Source of the DNA: Larkinella sp. C7
Lineage (GTDB): Bacteria > Bacteroidota > Bacteroidia > Cytophagales > Spirosomataceae
Assembly (NCBI RefSeq): GCF_006149005.1
Contig: NZ_VBSL01000019.1
Coordinates: 1 to 64,000, forward strand
Reading direction: 5' to 3'
Length of the DNA stretch: 64,000 nt
The notes under the pieces are model-generated. The model was not told the origin of the DNA and ran no database searches. It saw only the letters and a list, made by a program, of their open reading frames with translations. Below are positions 8,606-18,176 of this stretch, one piece after another. The position numbers and the translations under genes were made by a program. Each line of letters begins with the position of its first letter. Positions within the stretch are counted from its first letter, which is position 1.

Positions 8606-11032
8606 ATGCTCAGAAACTACCTCAAAATCGCCATCCGGAACCTCCGCAAACAGCGGGGCTTTACGTTCATCAATATTTTTGGCCTGGCCACCGGTCTGGC
8701 CTGCTGTCTGCTGATTCTGCTTTATGTGGTGGACGAACTGAGTTTCGACCGGTTTCACGAAAAAGCAGACCGGATTTACCGGATCAATACCGACATCAAA
8801 TTTGGCGGCAATGATATGCACATGGCCGTTTCGCCCGATCCGATGGGACCGACCTTGCTGAAAGATTATCCGCAGGTCGAAAATTTCGTGCGGTTACACG
8901 GGCGCGGTACGTTTCTCGTCAAGCAGACGGGGCAAACGAATAACCTGCGGGAAAACGACATCATGTATGCGGATTCGACGCTGTTCGATGTGTTTACGCT
9001 GCCGCTGGTGGTCGGCAACCCGAAACGGGCGCTGGTGGAACCCAATACGGTGGTGATTAGTGAATCGGCGGCCAAACGGCATTTTGGAAATGAGAACCCA
9101 CTGGGAAAAACGCTGTTGTTTGACAATGCGTTTACCTATCGGGTAACGGGTGTCATGCGCGACATGCCGACCAACGCCCATTTCCGAACCGATTTTTTTG
9201 TCTGCATGCGGAGTGACAATTATGAGTGGGGACGTTGGCTTAGCAATAACCATCAAACCTATATTCTTCTGAAAAAAGGTGTTGATGCCCAACGGTTTAG
9301 TCAGAATTTTGAAACCGTCATTCAGAAATATGTGGGGCCACAGGCTCAGGAGTTTGTCGGCGCAACGATCGACCAGTTGCGCCAATCCGGGAACCGGTTC
9401 GAATACTCACTCATTCCCATGACCGACATTCACCTGCACTCCAAACAGAACATTGAACTGGCGCCCAACAGTGATATTCAGTACGTTTACACGTTCTCGG
9501 CGGTGGCGGTTTTTATTCTGTTGATTGCCTGCATCAATTTCATGAACCTCTCGACGGCCCGCTCGGCCAACCGGGCCAAAGAAGTGGGCGTCCGGAAAGT
9601 GCTGGGATCGGTGCAACGGCAGTTGATCGGGCAGTTTATGACCGAATCCGTGCTGATGGCCATTCTGGCGATGCTGCTGGCGCTGGTGATTGTCGCGCTG
9701 ACGTTACCCTTTTTCAATGACATTTCAAGCAAACAACTGACCATCGATCAACTGTTTATTCCGCAATTTTTACCGGTTTTGCTCGTCCTGCCGCTGGGCG
9801 TCGGGTTGCTGGCGGGAAGTTATCCGGCCTTTTTCCTGTCGTCGTTCCGGCCCATCAGTGTCTTAAAAGGCAAGATCAATCTGGGGCTGAAAAGCGCTGG
9901 TTTGCGGAGTGGACTGGTGGTTTTTCAGTTCATGATGTCGGTGATTCTGATTGTGGGAACGATGGTGGTCTATCGCCAGATCAACTTCATTCAGACGAAA
10001 AAAGTGGGTTTCAACCGCAATCAGGTGCTGACCATCAACGAAGCCTATGCGCTGGGAGAGCAGACGCAGACTTTTAAAGACGAGGTGCGGAAACTGCCCG
10101 GTGTGACGAACGGTTCGGTGTCAGGCTATTTGCCCGTACCCTCGAACCGCAGCGATAGTCCGCTGTTTCCGGAGGGGCAGAGAGAGCAAAGCAAAGCGGT
10201 TTCGACGCAGCAGTGGGGTGTCGATTATGATTACATCCCGACCTTGGGCATGGAACTGAAAGAAGGCCGGAATTTCTCGCGGGAGTTTGGGGCCGATTCG
10301 ACGGGAATCATTTTGAATGAAACCGCCGTCAAAGTTTTCGGCTTTAAAGATCCCATCGGAAAACGGGTTTGGCGGATGCTGGACGATGAAGGAAAAGTCT
10401 TCAAAACGTATACGGTGATTGGGGTCGTGAAAAACTTCCATTTTGAGTCGCTACGGCAGAATATCGGTTCGGTGGCCTTGATGATGGACCCCAACCAGGG
10501 TGCGGTCTCCTTCCGGCTCAACAGCCACGATATTCCGGCGCTGGTGAAACAGATCGAAGCCAAATGGAAGCAAATGGCACCGGGAATGCCGTTTAGTTAT
10601 TCCTTTCTGGACGATAGTTTCGATGCCATGTACCGCGCCGAACAACGCGTCGGGCAGATCGTGTTGACGTTCTCGGTACTGGCCATTTTGATTGCGTGCC
10701 TGGGTCTGTTCGGGCTGGCGGCTTTCATGGCCGAGCAGCGGACGAAGGAAATTGGCGTTCGGAAAGTGCTGGGGGCCACCACCGCCAGTATTGTGGGCTT
10801 GTTGTCGAAAGATTTTCTCCGGCTGGTGCTCATTGCCATTCTCATTGCCACGCCCATTGCCTGGTATGGCATGAATGCGTGGCTGAAAGACTTTGCCTAC
10901 AAGATCGATGTGCCGTGGTGGGTGTTTGTGCTGGCCGGTACGGTTGCGGTTTTCATCGCGTTTGTTACGGTGAGCTTCCAGTCGATCAAAGCCGCTTTGA
11001 TGAATCCGGTGAAGAGTCTGCGGAGTGAGTAA
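8606..11032 (+). CDS. ABC transporter permease (FtsX/MacB type)
   Basis: The protein has 808 residues and begins MLRNYLKIAIRNLRKQRGFT. It has two MacB-like modules with FtsX signatures KEVGVRKVLGSVQRQL and KEIGVRKVLGATTASI, membrane helices at about 22-42, in the 280-430 region and in the last 130 residues, and the ending NPVKSLRSE. It follows the previous permease after an 84-bp gap that contains a fold-back element, in the same direction. It is probably part of the same transcription unit, but its role beyond ABC export or mechano-transmission is unknown. Confidence 0.9.
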   Translation: MLRNYLKIAIRNLRKQRGFTFINIFGLATGLACCLLILLYVVDELSFDRFHEKADRIYRINTDIKFGGNDMHMAVSPDPMGPTLLKDYPQVENFVRLHGRGTFLVKQTGQTNNLRENDIMYADSTLFDVFTLPLVVGNPKRALVEPNTVVISESAAKRHFGNENPLGKTLLFDNAFTYRVTGVMRDMPTNAHFRTDFFVCMRSDNYEWGRWLSNNHQTYILLKKGVDAQRFSQNFETVIQKYVGPQAQEFVGATIDQLRQSGNRFEYSLIPMTDIHLHSKQNIELAPNSDIQYVYTFSAVAVFILLIACINFMNLSTARSANRAKEVGVRKVLGSVQRQLIGQFMTESVLMAILAMLLALVIVALTLPFFNDISSKQLTIDQLFIPQFLPVLLVLPLGVGLLAGSYPAFFLSSFRPISVLKGKINLGLKSAGLRSGLVVFQFMMSVILIVGTMVVYRQINFIQTKKVGFNRNQVLTINEAYALGEQTQTFKDEVRKLPGVTNGSVSGYLPVPSNRSDSPLFPEGQREQSKAVSTQQWGVDYDYIPTLGMELKEGRNFSREFGADSTGIILNETAVKVFGFKDPIGKRVWRMLDDEGKVFKTYTVIGVVKNFHFESLRQNIGSVALMMDPNQGAVSFRLNSHDIPALVKQIEAKWKQMAPGMPFSYSFLDDSFDAMYRAEQRVGQIVLTFSVLAILIACLGLFGLAAFMAEQRTKEIGVRKVLGATTASIVGLLSKDFLRLVLIAILIATPIAWYGMNAWLKDFAYKIDVPWWVFVLAGTVAVFIAFVTVSFQSIKAALMNPVKSLRSE

Positions 11033-11204
11033 GCCGTCCGATCCCGGACAATTTTGGAATTGGATAATTTGGTAAAGCACTGATAGAGAGGGTTTTGTTG
11101 GTTGTGGTATATTCTTTGAGTGTCTTTCGTCAGAAACGATGCAACTCCGTTCGTGTATTCTGCATCTTTTACCCAACTCTCCAACAATCTCAAACACAAA
11201 TACC

Positions 11205-12245
11205 ATGAAACGTTCATCTTTCCTCTTAACCGCTGCGTGTGCCATCGCCTTATCCTTTCATGCCTTTGCCCAGGACAAAGATGAAACCCCCTACGAGACC
11301 AAAAATTTCTCCGGTAGCCTGAACACCGTTCGGGTGGAAACCTCCGGCGGCAGCATCTCGGTAGAAGGCAGTCAGTCGAGTGGCGTAAAAGTTGAAATGT
11401 ACGTACGGGGCAACAACTGGCCGAGCAACAAACTCTCCAAAGACGAAATCGACGAAAGGCTGAAAGAATACGACATCAAACTGGGCGTCGAAGGCAATAC
11501 CGTCATTGCAACGGCCAAACGGAAAAGCCGCGATAACTGGGATTGGAAACGGTCGATCAGCATTTCGTTTAAAGTATACACGCCCAAAACCGTCGCAACC
11601 GACCTGCACACCAGTGGGGGCAGCATCCGGCTGAGCAACCTAGTGGGGAGCCAGAACTTTGCCACCAGTGGCGGAAGCCTGCACCTGACCGGTGTCGAAG
11701 GGCTGATCAAAGGCCGGACGTCGGGCGGGAGCATTCACCTGGATCGTTGCCGGAAAGACATCGACCTGTCGACCAGTGGCGGTTCCATCCACGCCGAAGA
11801 TTCTGACGGCAACCTGGACCTGCGGACGTCGGGTGGCAGTGTCCACTTGGCTAACCTGAGCGGCCGGGTCAATGCGCGCACCAGTGGCGGCAGTGTGAAA
11901 GGCGACGGTATCAAGGGCGAACTGGTAGCCGGTACGTCCGGCGGTTCGGTTCGGTTGTCGGGCATTTCGGGCAGCGTCGAAGCCAGCACCAGCGGGGGCG
12001 GAATGGATGTTGAAATTACGAAGCTGGGCGAATACGTCCGGTTGTCGGGTGGTCCGGGCAGCGTGAAAGTCCGGATGCCGCTGGATCAGGGCATCGACCT
12101 CGATTTGTCCGGAAACCGGGTCGATATTCCGCTGAGTAAATTCGACGGAACGGTGGAGAAAGACCGCGTCCGGGGCCGCCTGAACGGGGGCGGTGTTCCC
12201 GTCCGCATCTCCGCCGGCAGCGGGAGTGTGTATGTAAATCGGTAA
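11205..12245 (+). CDS. Secreted DUF4097-type repeat protein
   Basis: The start is set at the ATG at 11205, giving 346 residues with a signal peptide (about 1-22, ending SFHAFAQ). The mature part has a mixed N-terminal region and then, at about residues 125-280, a ladder of TSGGS repeats at roughly 18-20 residue intervals (TSGGSIRLSNL, TSGGSLHLTGV, TSGGSIHLDRC and so on). This is the pattern of the DUF4097 right-handed beta-helix; the C-terminal part keeps the spacing less strictly. Such proteins are periplasmic or surface-exposed and have no known enzyme activity. It sits between permease genes and ahead of a strong terminator, so it likely closes the operon that starts at 3733. Confidence 0.85.
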   Translation: MKRSSFLLTAACAIALSFHAFAQDKDETPYETKNFSGSLNTVRVETSGGSISVEGSQSSGVKVEMYVRGNNWPSNKLSKDEIDERLKEYDIKLGVEGNTVIATAKRKSRDNWDWKRSISISFKVYTPKTVATDLHTSGGSIRLSNLVGSQNFATSGGSLHLTGVEGLIKGRTSGGSIHLDRCRKDIDLSTSGGSIHAEDSDGNLDLRTSGGSVHLANLSGRVNARTSGGSVKGDGIKGELVAGTSGGSVRLSGISGSVEASTSGGGMDVEITKLGEYVRLSGGPGSVKVRMPLDQGIDLDLSGNRVDIPLSKFDGTVEKDRVRGRLNGGGVPVRISAGSGSVYVNR

Positions 12246-12250
12246 AAAAT

Positions 12251-12329
12251 AATGATGAAGTATGAATGATGAACGATGAATGCTTACTGGTGAAGCTCAC
12301 TCATCGTTCATCATTCATACTTCATCATT
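12251..12329. repeat. Perfect 29-bp fold-back element
   Basis: Arm 12251-12279 is the exact reverse complement of 12301-12329, with a 21-base loop. The arms are degenerate ATGATGAA/GATGAACGATGA words. It begins six bases after the DUF4097 stop and precedes a separate, conventional terminator at 12347-12385. It has no U tract of its own. Confidence 0.95.
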
Positions 12330-12346
12330 CCCTTTGTCCGTTTGTG

Positions 12347-12385
12347 AACAAAAGAGTGTCCGTCACCGGACACTCTTTTGTTTTT
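12347..12385 (+). terminator. Rho-independent terminator after DUF4097 gene
   Basis: A perfect 16-bp stem (12347-12362 with 12367-12382), loop TCAC, is followed by a T run. The GC core is GAGTGTCCG. It ends the first plus-strand permease unit; its A-rich left arm would also allow termination on the minus strand. Confidence 0.9.
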
Positions 12386-12471
12386 AATGTGCGTATGGTG
12401 TTAATTATCAGCCTTTTGGTTTTCTGGCATAAGCCTTGAGTCTTCCTAAGCAGTCTGATCCTCTGAACGCC

Positions 12472-14856
12472 ATGTTCCGCAATTACGTCGTCATCGCTTT
12501 TCGCAATCTCTGGAAACACAAGCTGTTTTCCTTCATCAATGTCATCGGCCTGGCGTCCGGCATTATGGTGTGTCTGCTGGCGCTGATTGACATCAAAGGT
12601 GCTTTCGATTACAATAATTTTCACCCGAATTCAAACCGGACGTACCGGGTTCTGACCGATGTCACCGGCAATGACAATCAAAAAATCGCTTTTGCCTCGA
12701 CGCCCCTGCCGTTGGCCGATGTACTGAAGCGGGAGTACGGTTTTGTGGAAAAAACCGCACGCATCATTCGGGATTATACGGAATTTACCGTTGATCAGAA
12801 AAAACTGGGCGATTATTACTGCGCCGTGGATCCGGCTTTTTTTACCGTTTTGGGATACAAACTGGCAACCGGGCAACCGGCAACGGCTCCCAACACGGCG
12901 GTTGTGACGCCCCAAACTGCCGAGAAATTCTTCGGGTTGGCCAATCCAATTGGCAAAGTGATTCATACGAAAGAATTCGGTTCGATCACGGTTACCGGTG
13001 TTTTTCAGACACTTCCGATCCGTTCGCACCTACACTTCGGCCTGGCGCTTTCGATGCCGACGCTTTCGACGGCAAACCGCAAACAGCAGCAAATTGACTG
13101 GAAACAATACACGATCGGTTATACGTATGTCTTGCTGAAAGAAGGTGCTTCTGTTGATCAGTTTGAAAAAATACTGCCCACCATTGCCGCGCGGGCAACC
13201 AAGGCTATTCGTTTCAGGTCTGAAAAAGGGTATACGTTTCGGGCACAATCAATGACTACCCTATCCCCTTCCCGTGAAGAGCTTCAAATGGGAACCTGGG
13301 AGCCAAGCTGGGGCAAACTGGCCACCGAGATGTCCGTCGGGTTGGTAACGCTGTTGCTGGCGGTTTTCAATTACGTCAATCTCACGCTGGCCCGGTCGTT
13401 GAGTCGCGCCCGCGAGGTCGGTATCCGGAAAGTGTCCGGGGCGGTACGCTGGCAACTGATGGGGCAATTTATGGCCGAATCGGTGGTTTTATCGGTGTTC
13501 GCGCTGGGCGTTGCTTATGTGTTCCTGATGCTGATCGAACCAATGCCGTTTGTGCAGCAGTGGCTGATTGGAGGGGTGCAATTGGATACGACGCTCTGGG
13601 CGGTTTTTGTTGGATTCAGTATCGTCACCGGTTTACTGGCGGGATTTGTTCCGGCACGGGTATTATCCGGTTTCCGACCCGCGCAGGTCTTGCGGAGCCA
13701 GACCGGTTTGAAAGTTTTTAAAGGAATTACGCTGCGTAAATCATTGATTGTGGCGCAGTTCGCCATTGCCCTGATTGCCATGATCGCGCTGCTGTCGATG
13801 GCGCGGCAACAGAATTACATGGCGACGGCGGACTATGGTTTTCGGAGTGATCGCATTTTAAACATTCCCCTGAACAATGTTCCCTACCAGCGACTGGCGA
13901 ACGAACTGAACCGCATACCGGGTGTGGAGCACGTATCCGCAACATCGGAACTGTTTGGTAGCCACGGCGGAGCTTATCAAAACGTTCGTCGGCAAAAATC
14001 CGGAGGTGATTCAACCGCGGTTTTCATAACGGCCATTGATCAGAACTTTATCGCCAACATGGACCTGAGGTTGCTGGCGGGCCAGAATTTGCCGGAGATG
14101 GTGGCTGATACAACCGGAGAAGGTTCGCCGGGCCGGTTTGTGCTTATTAATGAAGAAGCCGTCAAAGCCTTCCGAATGGGGAATCCGCGGGAGGTTGTGG
14201 GGCAGTCGCTCTGGTTGAATGACACAACGGAAGTACAGATTGCCGGTATCGTGAAAGATTTCCGGTTTACAACCTTCAACTGGACCATCAAACCGCTCAT
14301 TCTGAATTATCAGCCAAAGCGGTTTCGGTTTGTTAACGTCAGGATTGCCGAAAGGACTACGGAAACCACGCTTGTCGGGATACAGCGCGTCTGGAAAAGT
14401 CTGAATCCACGTGAGCCGTTTGCGGGCGAATGGTATAGCGATTTTCTTTACAAGCGCCACAGTCACGAAGACGATGTGAATTTCATGGGTTTGCTGACGG
14501 CGCTGGCCTTTTCCATTGCCTGTCTGGGCTTGCTCGGGATGGTTACCTACACGACCGAAACCCGCATAAAAGAAGTCGGCATCCGGAAAGTGATGGGCGC
14601 CGAGGTGCGGCAAATTATCTGGCTGCTGTCGTGGGATTTTGTTAAATTACTGCTCATTGCCGGTGCAATTGCCCTCCCGTTGGGGTATCTGGCCGGAATG
14701 GCTTTTCTGATTAATTTTGCCTATCATGTTTCGATCGGTTTCGAAACGCTGGGCGGCTGCATTGGTTTGTTGCTGGGCCTCGGCGGATTAACGATCGGTT
14801 TTCGAACCTACCGGGCCGCGCTGTCGAACCCGGCGGATAGTTTGCGGAGTGAATAA
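12472..14856 (+). CDS. ABC transporter permease (FtsX/MacB type)
   Basis: The start is set at the ATG at 12472 (MFRNYVVIAFRNLWKHKLFS), giving 794 residues; the frame is open 12 codons further without family likeness. It has the two-module plan of its neighbours: first helix at about 20-40, FtsX motifs REVGIRKVSGAVRWQL and KEVGIRKVMGAEVRQI, two periplasmic cores, and the ending NPADSLRSE. It is the most divergent permease of the array. It follows a terminator and so probably has its own promoter, and the ATPase gene follows 97 bp later on the same strand, making it the most likely direct partner. Confidence 0.9.
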   Translation: MFRNYVVIAFRNLWKHKLFSFINVIGLASGIMVCLLALIDIKGAFDYNNFHPNSNRTYRVLTDVTGNDNQKIAFASTPLPLADVLKREYGFVEKTARIIRDYTEFTVDQKKLGDYYCAVDPAFFTVLGYKLATGQPATAPNTAVVTPQTAEKFFGLANPIGKVIHTKEFGSITVTGVFQTLPIRSHLHFGLALSMPTLSTANRKQQQIDWKQYTIGYTYVLLKEGASVDQFEKILPTIAARATKAIRFRSEKGYTFRAQSMTTLSPSREELQMGTWEPSWGKLATEMSVGLVTLLLAVFNYVNLTLARSLSRAREVGIRKVSGAVRWQLMGQFMAESVVLSVFALGVAYVFLMLIEPMPFVQQWLIGGVQLDTTLWAVFVGFSIVTGLLAGFVPARVLSGFRPAQVLRSQTGLKVFKGITLRKSLIVAQFAIALIAMIALLSMARQQNYMATADYGFRSDRILNIPLNNVPYQRLANELNRIPGVEHVSATSELFGSHGGAYQNVRRQKSGGDSTAVFITAIDQNFIANMDLRLLAGQNLPEMVADTTGEGSPGRFVLINEEAVKAFRMGNPREVVGQSLWLNDTTEVQIAGIVKDFRFTTFNWTIKPLILNYQPKRFRFVNVRIAERTTETTLVGIQRVWKSLNPREPFAGEWYSDFLYKRHSHEDDVNFMGLLTALAFSIACLGLLGMVTYTTETRIKEVGIRKVMGAEVRQIIWLLSWDFVKLLLIAGAIALPLGYLAGMAFLINFAYHVSIGFETLGGCIGLLLGLGGLTIGFRTYRAALSNPADSLRSE

Positions 14857-14904
14857 TTAAGAGTGGTCCGCCAATGCAGTGTGTTTTTAACTCATAACTC
14901 TTAA
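14857..14904. repeat. Weak fold-back element of the AGTTAAGAGT type
   Basis: TTAAGAGT (14857-14864) pairs with 14897-14904 over 8 bp. The right side repeats the word as ACTCATAACTCTTAACTTTT. It is shorter than its relatives at 34405 and 56615 but uses the same vocabulary. Confidence 0.45.
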
Positions 14905-14953
14905 CTTTTAACTCCTTTAGGGAAGAGTTTACGATTTTCAACTATACCAAATT

Positions 14954-15646
14954 ATGATTTCACTACAGAACGTTTCCAAGTACTACCCCGCCGGTTTCGG
15001 TAAGACGTACGTGCTTCGTAATATCACACTGGATATCAACGAAGGCGAGTTTGTCTCCATCATGGGGCCATCGGGATCGGGAAAATCCACGCTGCTGCAC
15101 ATTCTGGGGATGCTGGAAGAGCCGTCGGAAGGGGAGTACCTGTTTTTTGACCAGCCGGTACAGAAATTGTCGGAGAAACGTCGCACCGAATTGCACCGTA
15201 ATTATATCGGATTTGTGTTTCAGGCGTATCACCTGATCGACGAACTGACGGTGTATGAAAACATCGAGACCCCTTTGCTCTACAAAGGCATGTCGTCGTC
15301 GGAACGGAAAAGCCGGGTGGCCGAATTGCTCGACCGGTTTAACATGGTGGCGAAAAAAGACCTTTTTCCGTCCCAACTCTCGGGTGGTCAGCAGCAGTTG
15401 GTCGGTATTGCCCGCGCCGTGGCATCGCAGCCGAAGGTGATTTTTGCCGACGAACCCACCGGTAACCTGCACTCCGACCACGCGAAGGAGATCATGGACC
15501 TGTTTAAAAAATTGAACAAGGAAGACGGCGTGACCATTGTGCAGGTGACGCATTCGGAAGTGAACGCCGAATACGGCAACCGGATTCTGCGGCTGAAAGA
15601 CGGCTGGCTGGAGTCGTTTCAGGTGCCGACGCTGGAGCGCGAGTAA
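14954..15646 (+). CDS. ABC transporter ATP-binding protein (MacB/LolD type)
   Basis: The protein has 230 residues, standard for the family. Motifs seen: Walker A GPSGSGKST (38-46), Q-loop Q90, signature LSGGQ (142-146), Walker B VIFADE (162-167) and the switch histidine H200. The Q-loop context and short length place it in the MacB/LolD/FtsE group that energises FtsX-fold permeases from the cytosolic side. It is the only ABC ATPase gene in the window, against six permease genes, so it may serve several of them. It ends 12 bp from the convergent aminotransferase gene, with no clear terminator between. Confidence 0.95.
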   Translation: MISLQNVSKYYPAGFGKTYVLRNITLDINEGEFVSIMGPSGSGKSTLLHILGMLEEPSEGEYLFFDQPVQKLSEKRRTELHRNYIGFVFQAYHLIDELTVYENIETPLLYKGMSSSERKSRVAELLDRFNMVAKKDLFPSQLSGGQQQLVGIARAVASQPKVIFADEPTGNLHSDHAKEIMDLFKKLNKEDGVTIVQVTHSEVNAEYGNRILRLKDGWLESFQVPTLERE

Positions 15647-15658
15647 AACAGCCGAAAG

Positions 15659-16486
15659 CTACAAGTCAGTAAAAACCGGTCTGATTCGATTCATCAGCGT
15701 CTCGTCAAATGCGGTTTCGCCAATGCGCCGAATCCATTGAATACCGCTGATGTTGGTGCAGAAAACCGCATCGGCTTTGGTGAGCACCTCGGGCAGGAAG
15801 AGTCCTTCCTGCACCGAAAGGCCGTGATTGGGCGCCAGCCGGATCAGTTGTCGGCGCAGAATGCCCTCGATGCAGCCACTGGTGGGCGATGGTGTGAAGA
15901 GCACATCGGCCACCAGCCAGAAGAGGTTCGATGCAATGCACTCCGCGAGGTGGCCGTGCGTATCCAGCAGAATCAGGTCGTCGGCCTGTTGCTGCTGTTT
16001 GGCAATCCCGGCCAGCACATAAGGTAACGCATTGAGGGTTTTATAGGCCGAAACCGCTGAGGGCGACAACCGGACGGCGTCAAAGAAGCCCACAGTGGTT
16101 TTTTCGGAGAGGGCAAAATCCGAACCGGCTCGGGCGGTAATGAGGTAGTGGCTCTGAAAACTCGTTGGCGTGTATAGACCTCCGGTTTGCCGCCAGACCT
16201 GGAGTTTGATGCGCGAAGTCTGCTTGAGCAGGCGGTTGGCTTTCAGGAGTTCGATGACCTGGCTTTGGAGCCTGTCGGGTGTGAATTGGGGAGGTAACCG
16301 GAGCGAAAGGGCTTCCATTCCACGGGTAAGCCGGTCGTAATGATCCGGCCAGAACCGGACTTCATGGTGTTGGTAACGGAGGGTCTCAAACAAGCCGTCG
16401 CCGTACTGAAATGCCCGGTCGTTGAGGGGTAGCCCAACGGCGTCTTCCGGCACTACATCCCCGTTTAAAACCACGTTCATTTGCAT
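15659..16486 (-). CDS. Class IV aminotransferase (PabC/branched-chain type)
   Basis: This is a PLP enzyme of fold type IV. Using the ATG at 16486 it has 275 residues; a GTG at 16492 or an ATG at 16480 are also possible. It has the family opening NDRAFQYGDGLFETLRY, the catalytic lysine in AYKTLNALPY and the cofactor-binding stretch LAECIASNLFWL. These features fit 4-amino-4-deoxychorismate lyase (folate pathway) or a branched-chain or D-amino acid aminotransferase. The stretch KTLNALPYVLA leans to the lyase, but sequence alone does not settle it. It is divergent from the TolC gene, with about 60 bp between starts. Confidence 0.8.
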   Translation of the reverse strand: MQMNVVLNGDVVPEDAVGLPLNDRAFQYGDGLFETLRYQHHEVRFWPDHYDRLTRGMEALSLRLPPQFTPDRLQSQVIELLKANRLLKQTSRIKLQVWRQTGGLYTPTSFQSHYLITARAGSDFALSEKTTVGFFDAVRLSPSAVSAYKTLNALPYVLAGIAKQQQQADDLILLDTHGHLAECIASNLFWLVADVLFTPSPTSGCIEGILRRQLIRLAPNHGLSVQEGLFLPEVLTKADAVFCTNISGIQWIRRIGETAFDETLMNRIRPVFTDL

Positions 16487-16547
16487 TTTCACCGTTTATC
16501 TAAAATAGTTAATGAGTACGCAAGATACTTTGTAACATTGAACAACC

Positions 16548-18068
16548 ATGAAGCGATTTACTATCAACAACGGTCCGGCGATCCGGTTTAGAACAACGAT
16601 CCTGGCATCGCTACTGGGGCTCATCGTGAACGCAACGAATGCCCAGACAACGGTTCAGGCCAGCCAGACGGCCCCGGTTTCCCAGCGGTATTCATTGCGG
16701 CAATGTATCGACATCGCCTTGCAAAACAACCTGCAAATCAAGCAGGGCCAGTTGGACGTGCAGGGTAGTGCTTTGCAATTACGACAGGCAAGATTAAACT
16801 TGTTGCCCAGTGTGAACGGCTTCGCCAATCAGTCGTTCAGTTCAGGCCGGAACATCAACCCCGCAACGAATACATTTGTTACCTCTTCCGTTCGATCCAA
16901 CAATTACCAGCTTCAGGGGCAGGTAACACTATTTAATGGCTTTGCCTTGCGAAATGCCATCAAACAGAATGATCTGTTTTTGCAATCGACCCAGCAGAAT
17001 TTAAAGGCTACCCAGAATAACGTATCTATCCTGGTGGTTCAGAACTACCTGAACGTATTGACGTACCAGGAACAACTCGACATTGCCCGGCGTCAGGTTG
17101 AAACATCGCGTGGTCAGTTGGATCGCACGACGAAACTGGTCAATGCCGGCACATTGGCGGAGGCCCAACTGTATGACCTGCGTGCGCAGGTGGCCAATGA
17201 TGAACTGGCGGTTGTGAATGCACAAAACAACCTGGATCTGGCTAAACTGGCGTTGTTACAGGCGATGAATGTACCCGCGGGCAGCAATGGTCTACCGGCA
17301 TCCAGCACACTGGAAGTGGAAAAATACCAGCTTGATGATCCGACGCTGGAACCGTATCCGGCAACTGCACAGACGGTTTATGAAACGGCTCTCCAATTTA
17401 TGCCTGATGTTAAAGCTGCCGAATTACGAGTGCGTAGTGATGCAGCAGGTGTGGATGTAGCCAGAGGAGGATTGTATCCAACTTTGACACTGAATGGTAG
17501 CATAAATACTATTTATTCCAGTGTGGCACAGCCTTATTTTGTGAAGGATGGAACTACCGTTCAGGAATTCTTTGGGGATTTTACAATTGGAAATATTACA
17601 CAACCAGTCTACATAAATCGGGAAGGCGGTCGTAATGTAAACTATACCTACGGAGAACAACTCAACAACAACCTTAACCGCGGGGCATCGCTGAGCCTGA
17701 ACATCCCCATTTTCGGCCGCTTTGTGGCCCGAAACCGGATTACGAGTGCGACAATCACCCAGAAAACGTCGGAGATTGCGGTTGATAATACGAAATTGAC
17801 GCTGCGTCAGAATATTGAAACTGCCTATACCAACATGCTGGCCGGTGCTAACCGCTACCGGGCTACCCAGATTCAGGTGGAGTCGCTGGAGAAAGCATTC
17901 CAGGCCGCCGAAAGCCGGTTTAATGCCGGCGCATTGAACTCGGTGGATTACAACATTGCCAAAAATAACCTGGATACGGCCCGTGCCAATCTGGTACAGG
18001 CCAAATTCGACTACGTGTTCCGAACCAAGATTCTTGATTTTTACCAAAATAAACCGTTATCTTTTTAA
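16548..18068 (+). CDS. TolC family outer-membrane efflux protein
   Basis: The protein has 506 residues. A signal peptide (about 1-32, ending NATNAQ) is followed by two repeats of the TolC/OEP fold: SLRQCIDIALQNNLQIKQGQ opens the first and long helices with periodic Gln, Asn and Ala follow. Members form trimeric outer-membrane channels joined to a periplasmic adaptor. The adaptor gene follows at 18177, and an ABC ATPase with permeases lies upstream, so a MacAB-TolC-like pump is likely. A motif TACTTTG at 16526-16532, near the -7 consensus, lies about 15 bp upstream, but no good -33 box was seen. Confidence 0.92.
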   Translation: MKRFTINNGPAIRFRTTILASLLGLIVNATNAQTTVQASQTAPVSQRYSLRQCIDIALQNNLQIKQGQLDVQGSALQLRQARLNLLPSVNGFANQSFSSGRNINPATNTFVTSSVRSNNYQLQGQVTLFNGFALRNAIKQNDLFLQSTQQNLKATQNNVSILVVQNYLNVLTYQEQLDIARRQVETSRGQLDRTTKLVNAGTLAEAQLYDLRAQVANDELAVVNAQNNLDLAKLALLQAMNVPAGSNGLPASSTLEVEKYQLDDPTLEPYPATAQTVYETALQFMPDVKAAELRVRSDAAGVDVARGGLYPTLTLNGSINTIYSSVAQPYFVKDGTTVQEFFGDFTIGNITQPVYINREGGRNVNYTYGEQLNNNLNRGASLSLNIPIFGRFVARNRITSATITQKTSEIAVDNTKLTLRQNIETAYTNMLAGANRYRATQIQVESLEKAFQAAESRFNAGALNSVDYNIAKNNLDTARANLVQAKFDYVFRTKILDFYQNKPLSF

Positions 18069-18074
18069 CGAATA

Positions 18075-18172
18075 ATGGACAATGAATAATGAATATTGAA
18101 TAATTTGCAAGTTCTGCCATTCAGGCGTTTGCGTATTCCGTATCACATTCATGCTCATTATTCATTGTTCAT
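18075..18172. repeat. Intergenic fold-back element between tolC-like and adaptor genes
   Basis: Arm 18075-18101 pairs with 18147-18172 at most positions; the core ACAATGAATAATGA is perfect over 14 bp. It fills nearly the entire gap between two genes that belong to one functional unit. Confidence 0.85.
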
Positions 18173-18176
18173 CTCT

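Noticed and set aside
18096-18176. N-terminal extension of the HlyD-type adaptor
   Set aside because: It lies within the fold-back element; the family-like start with a membrane anchor is at 18177.
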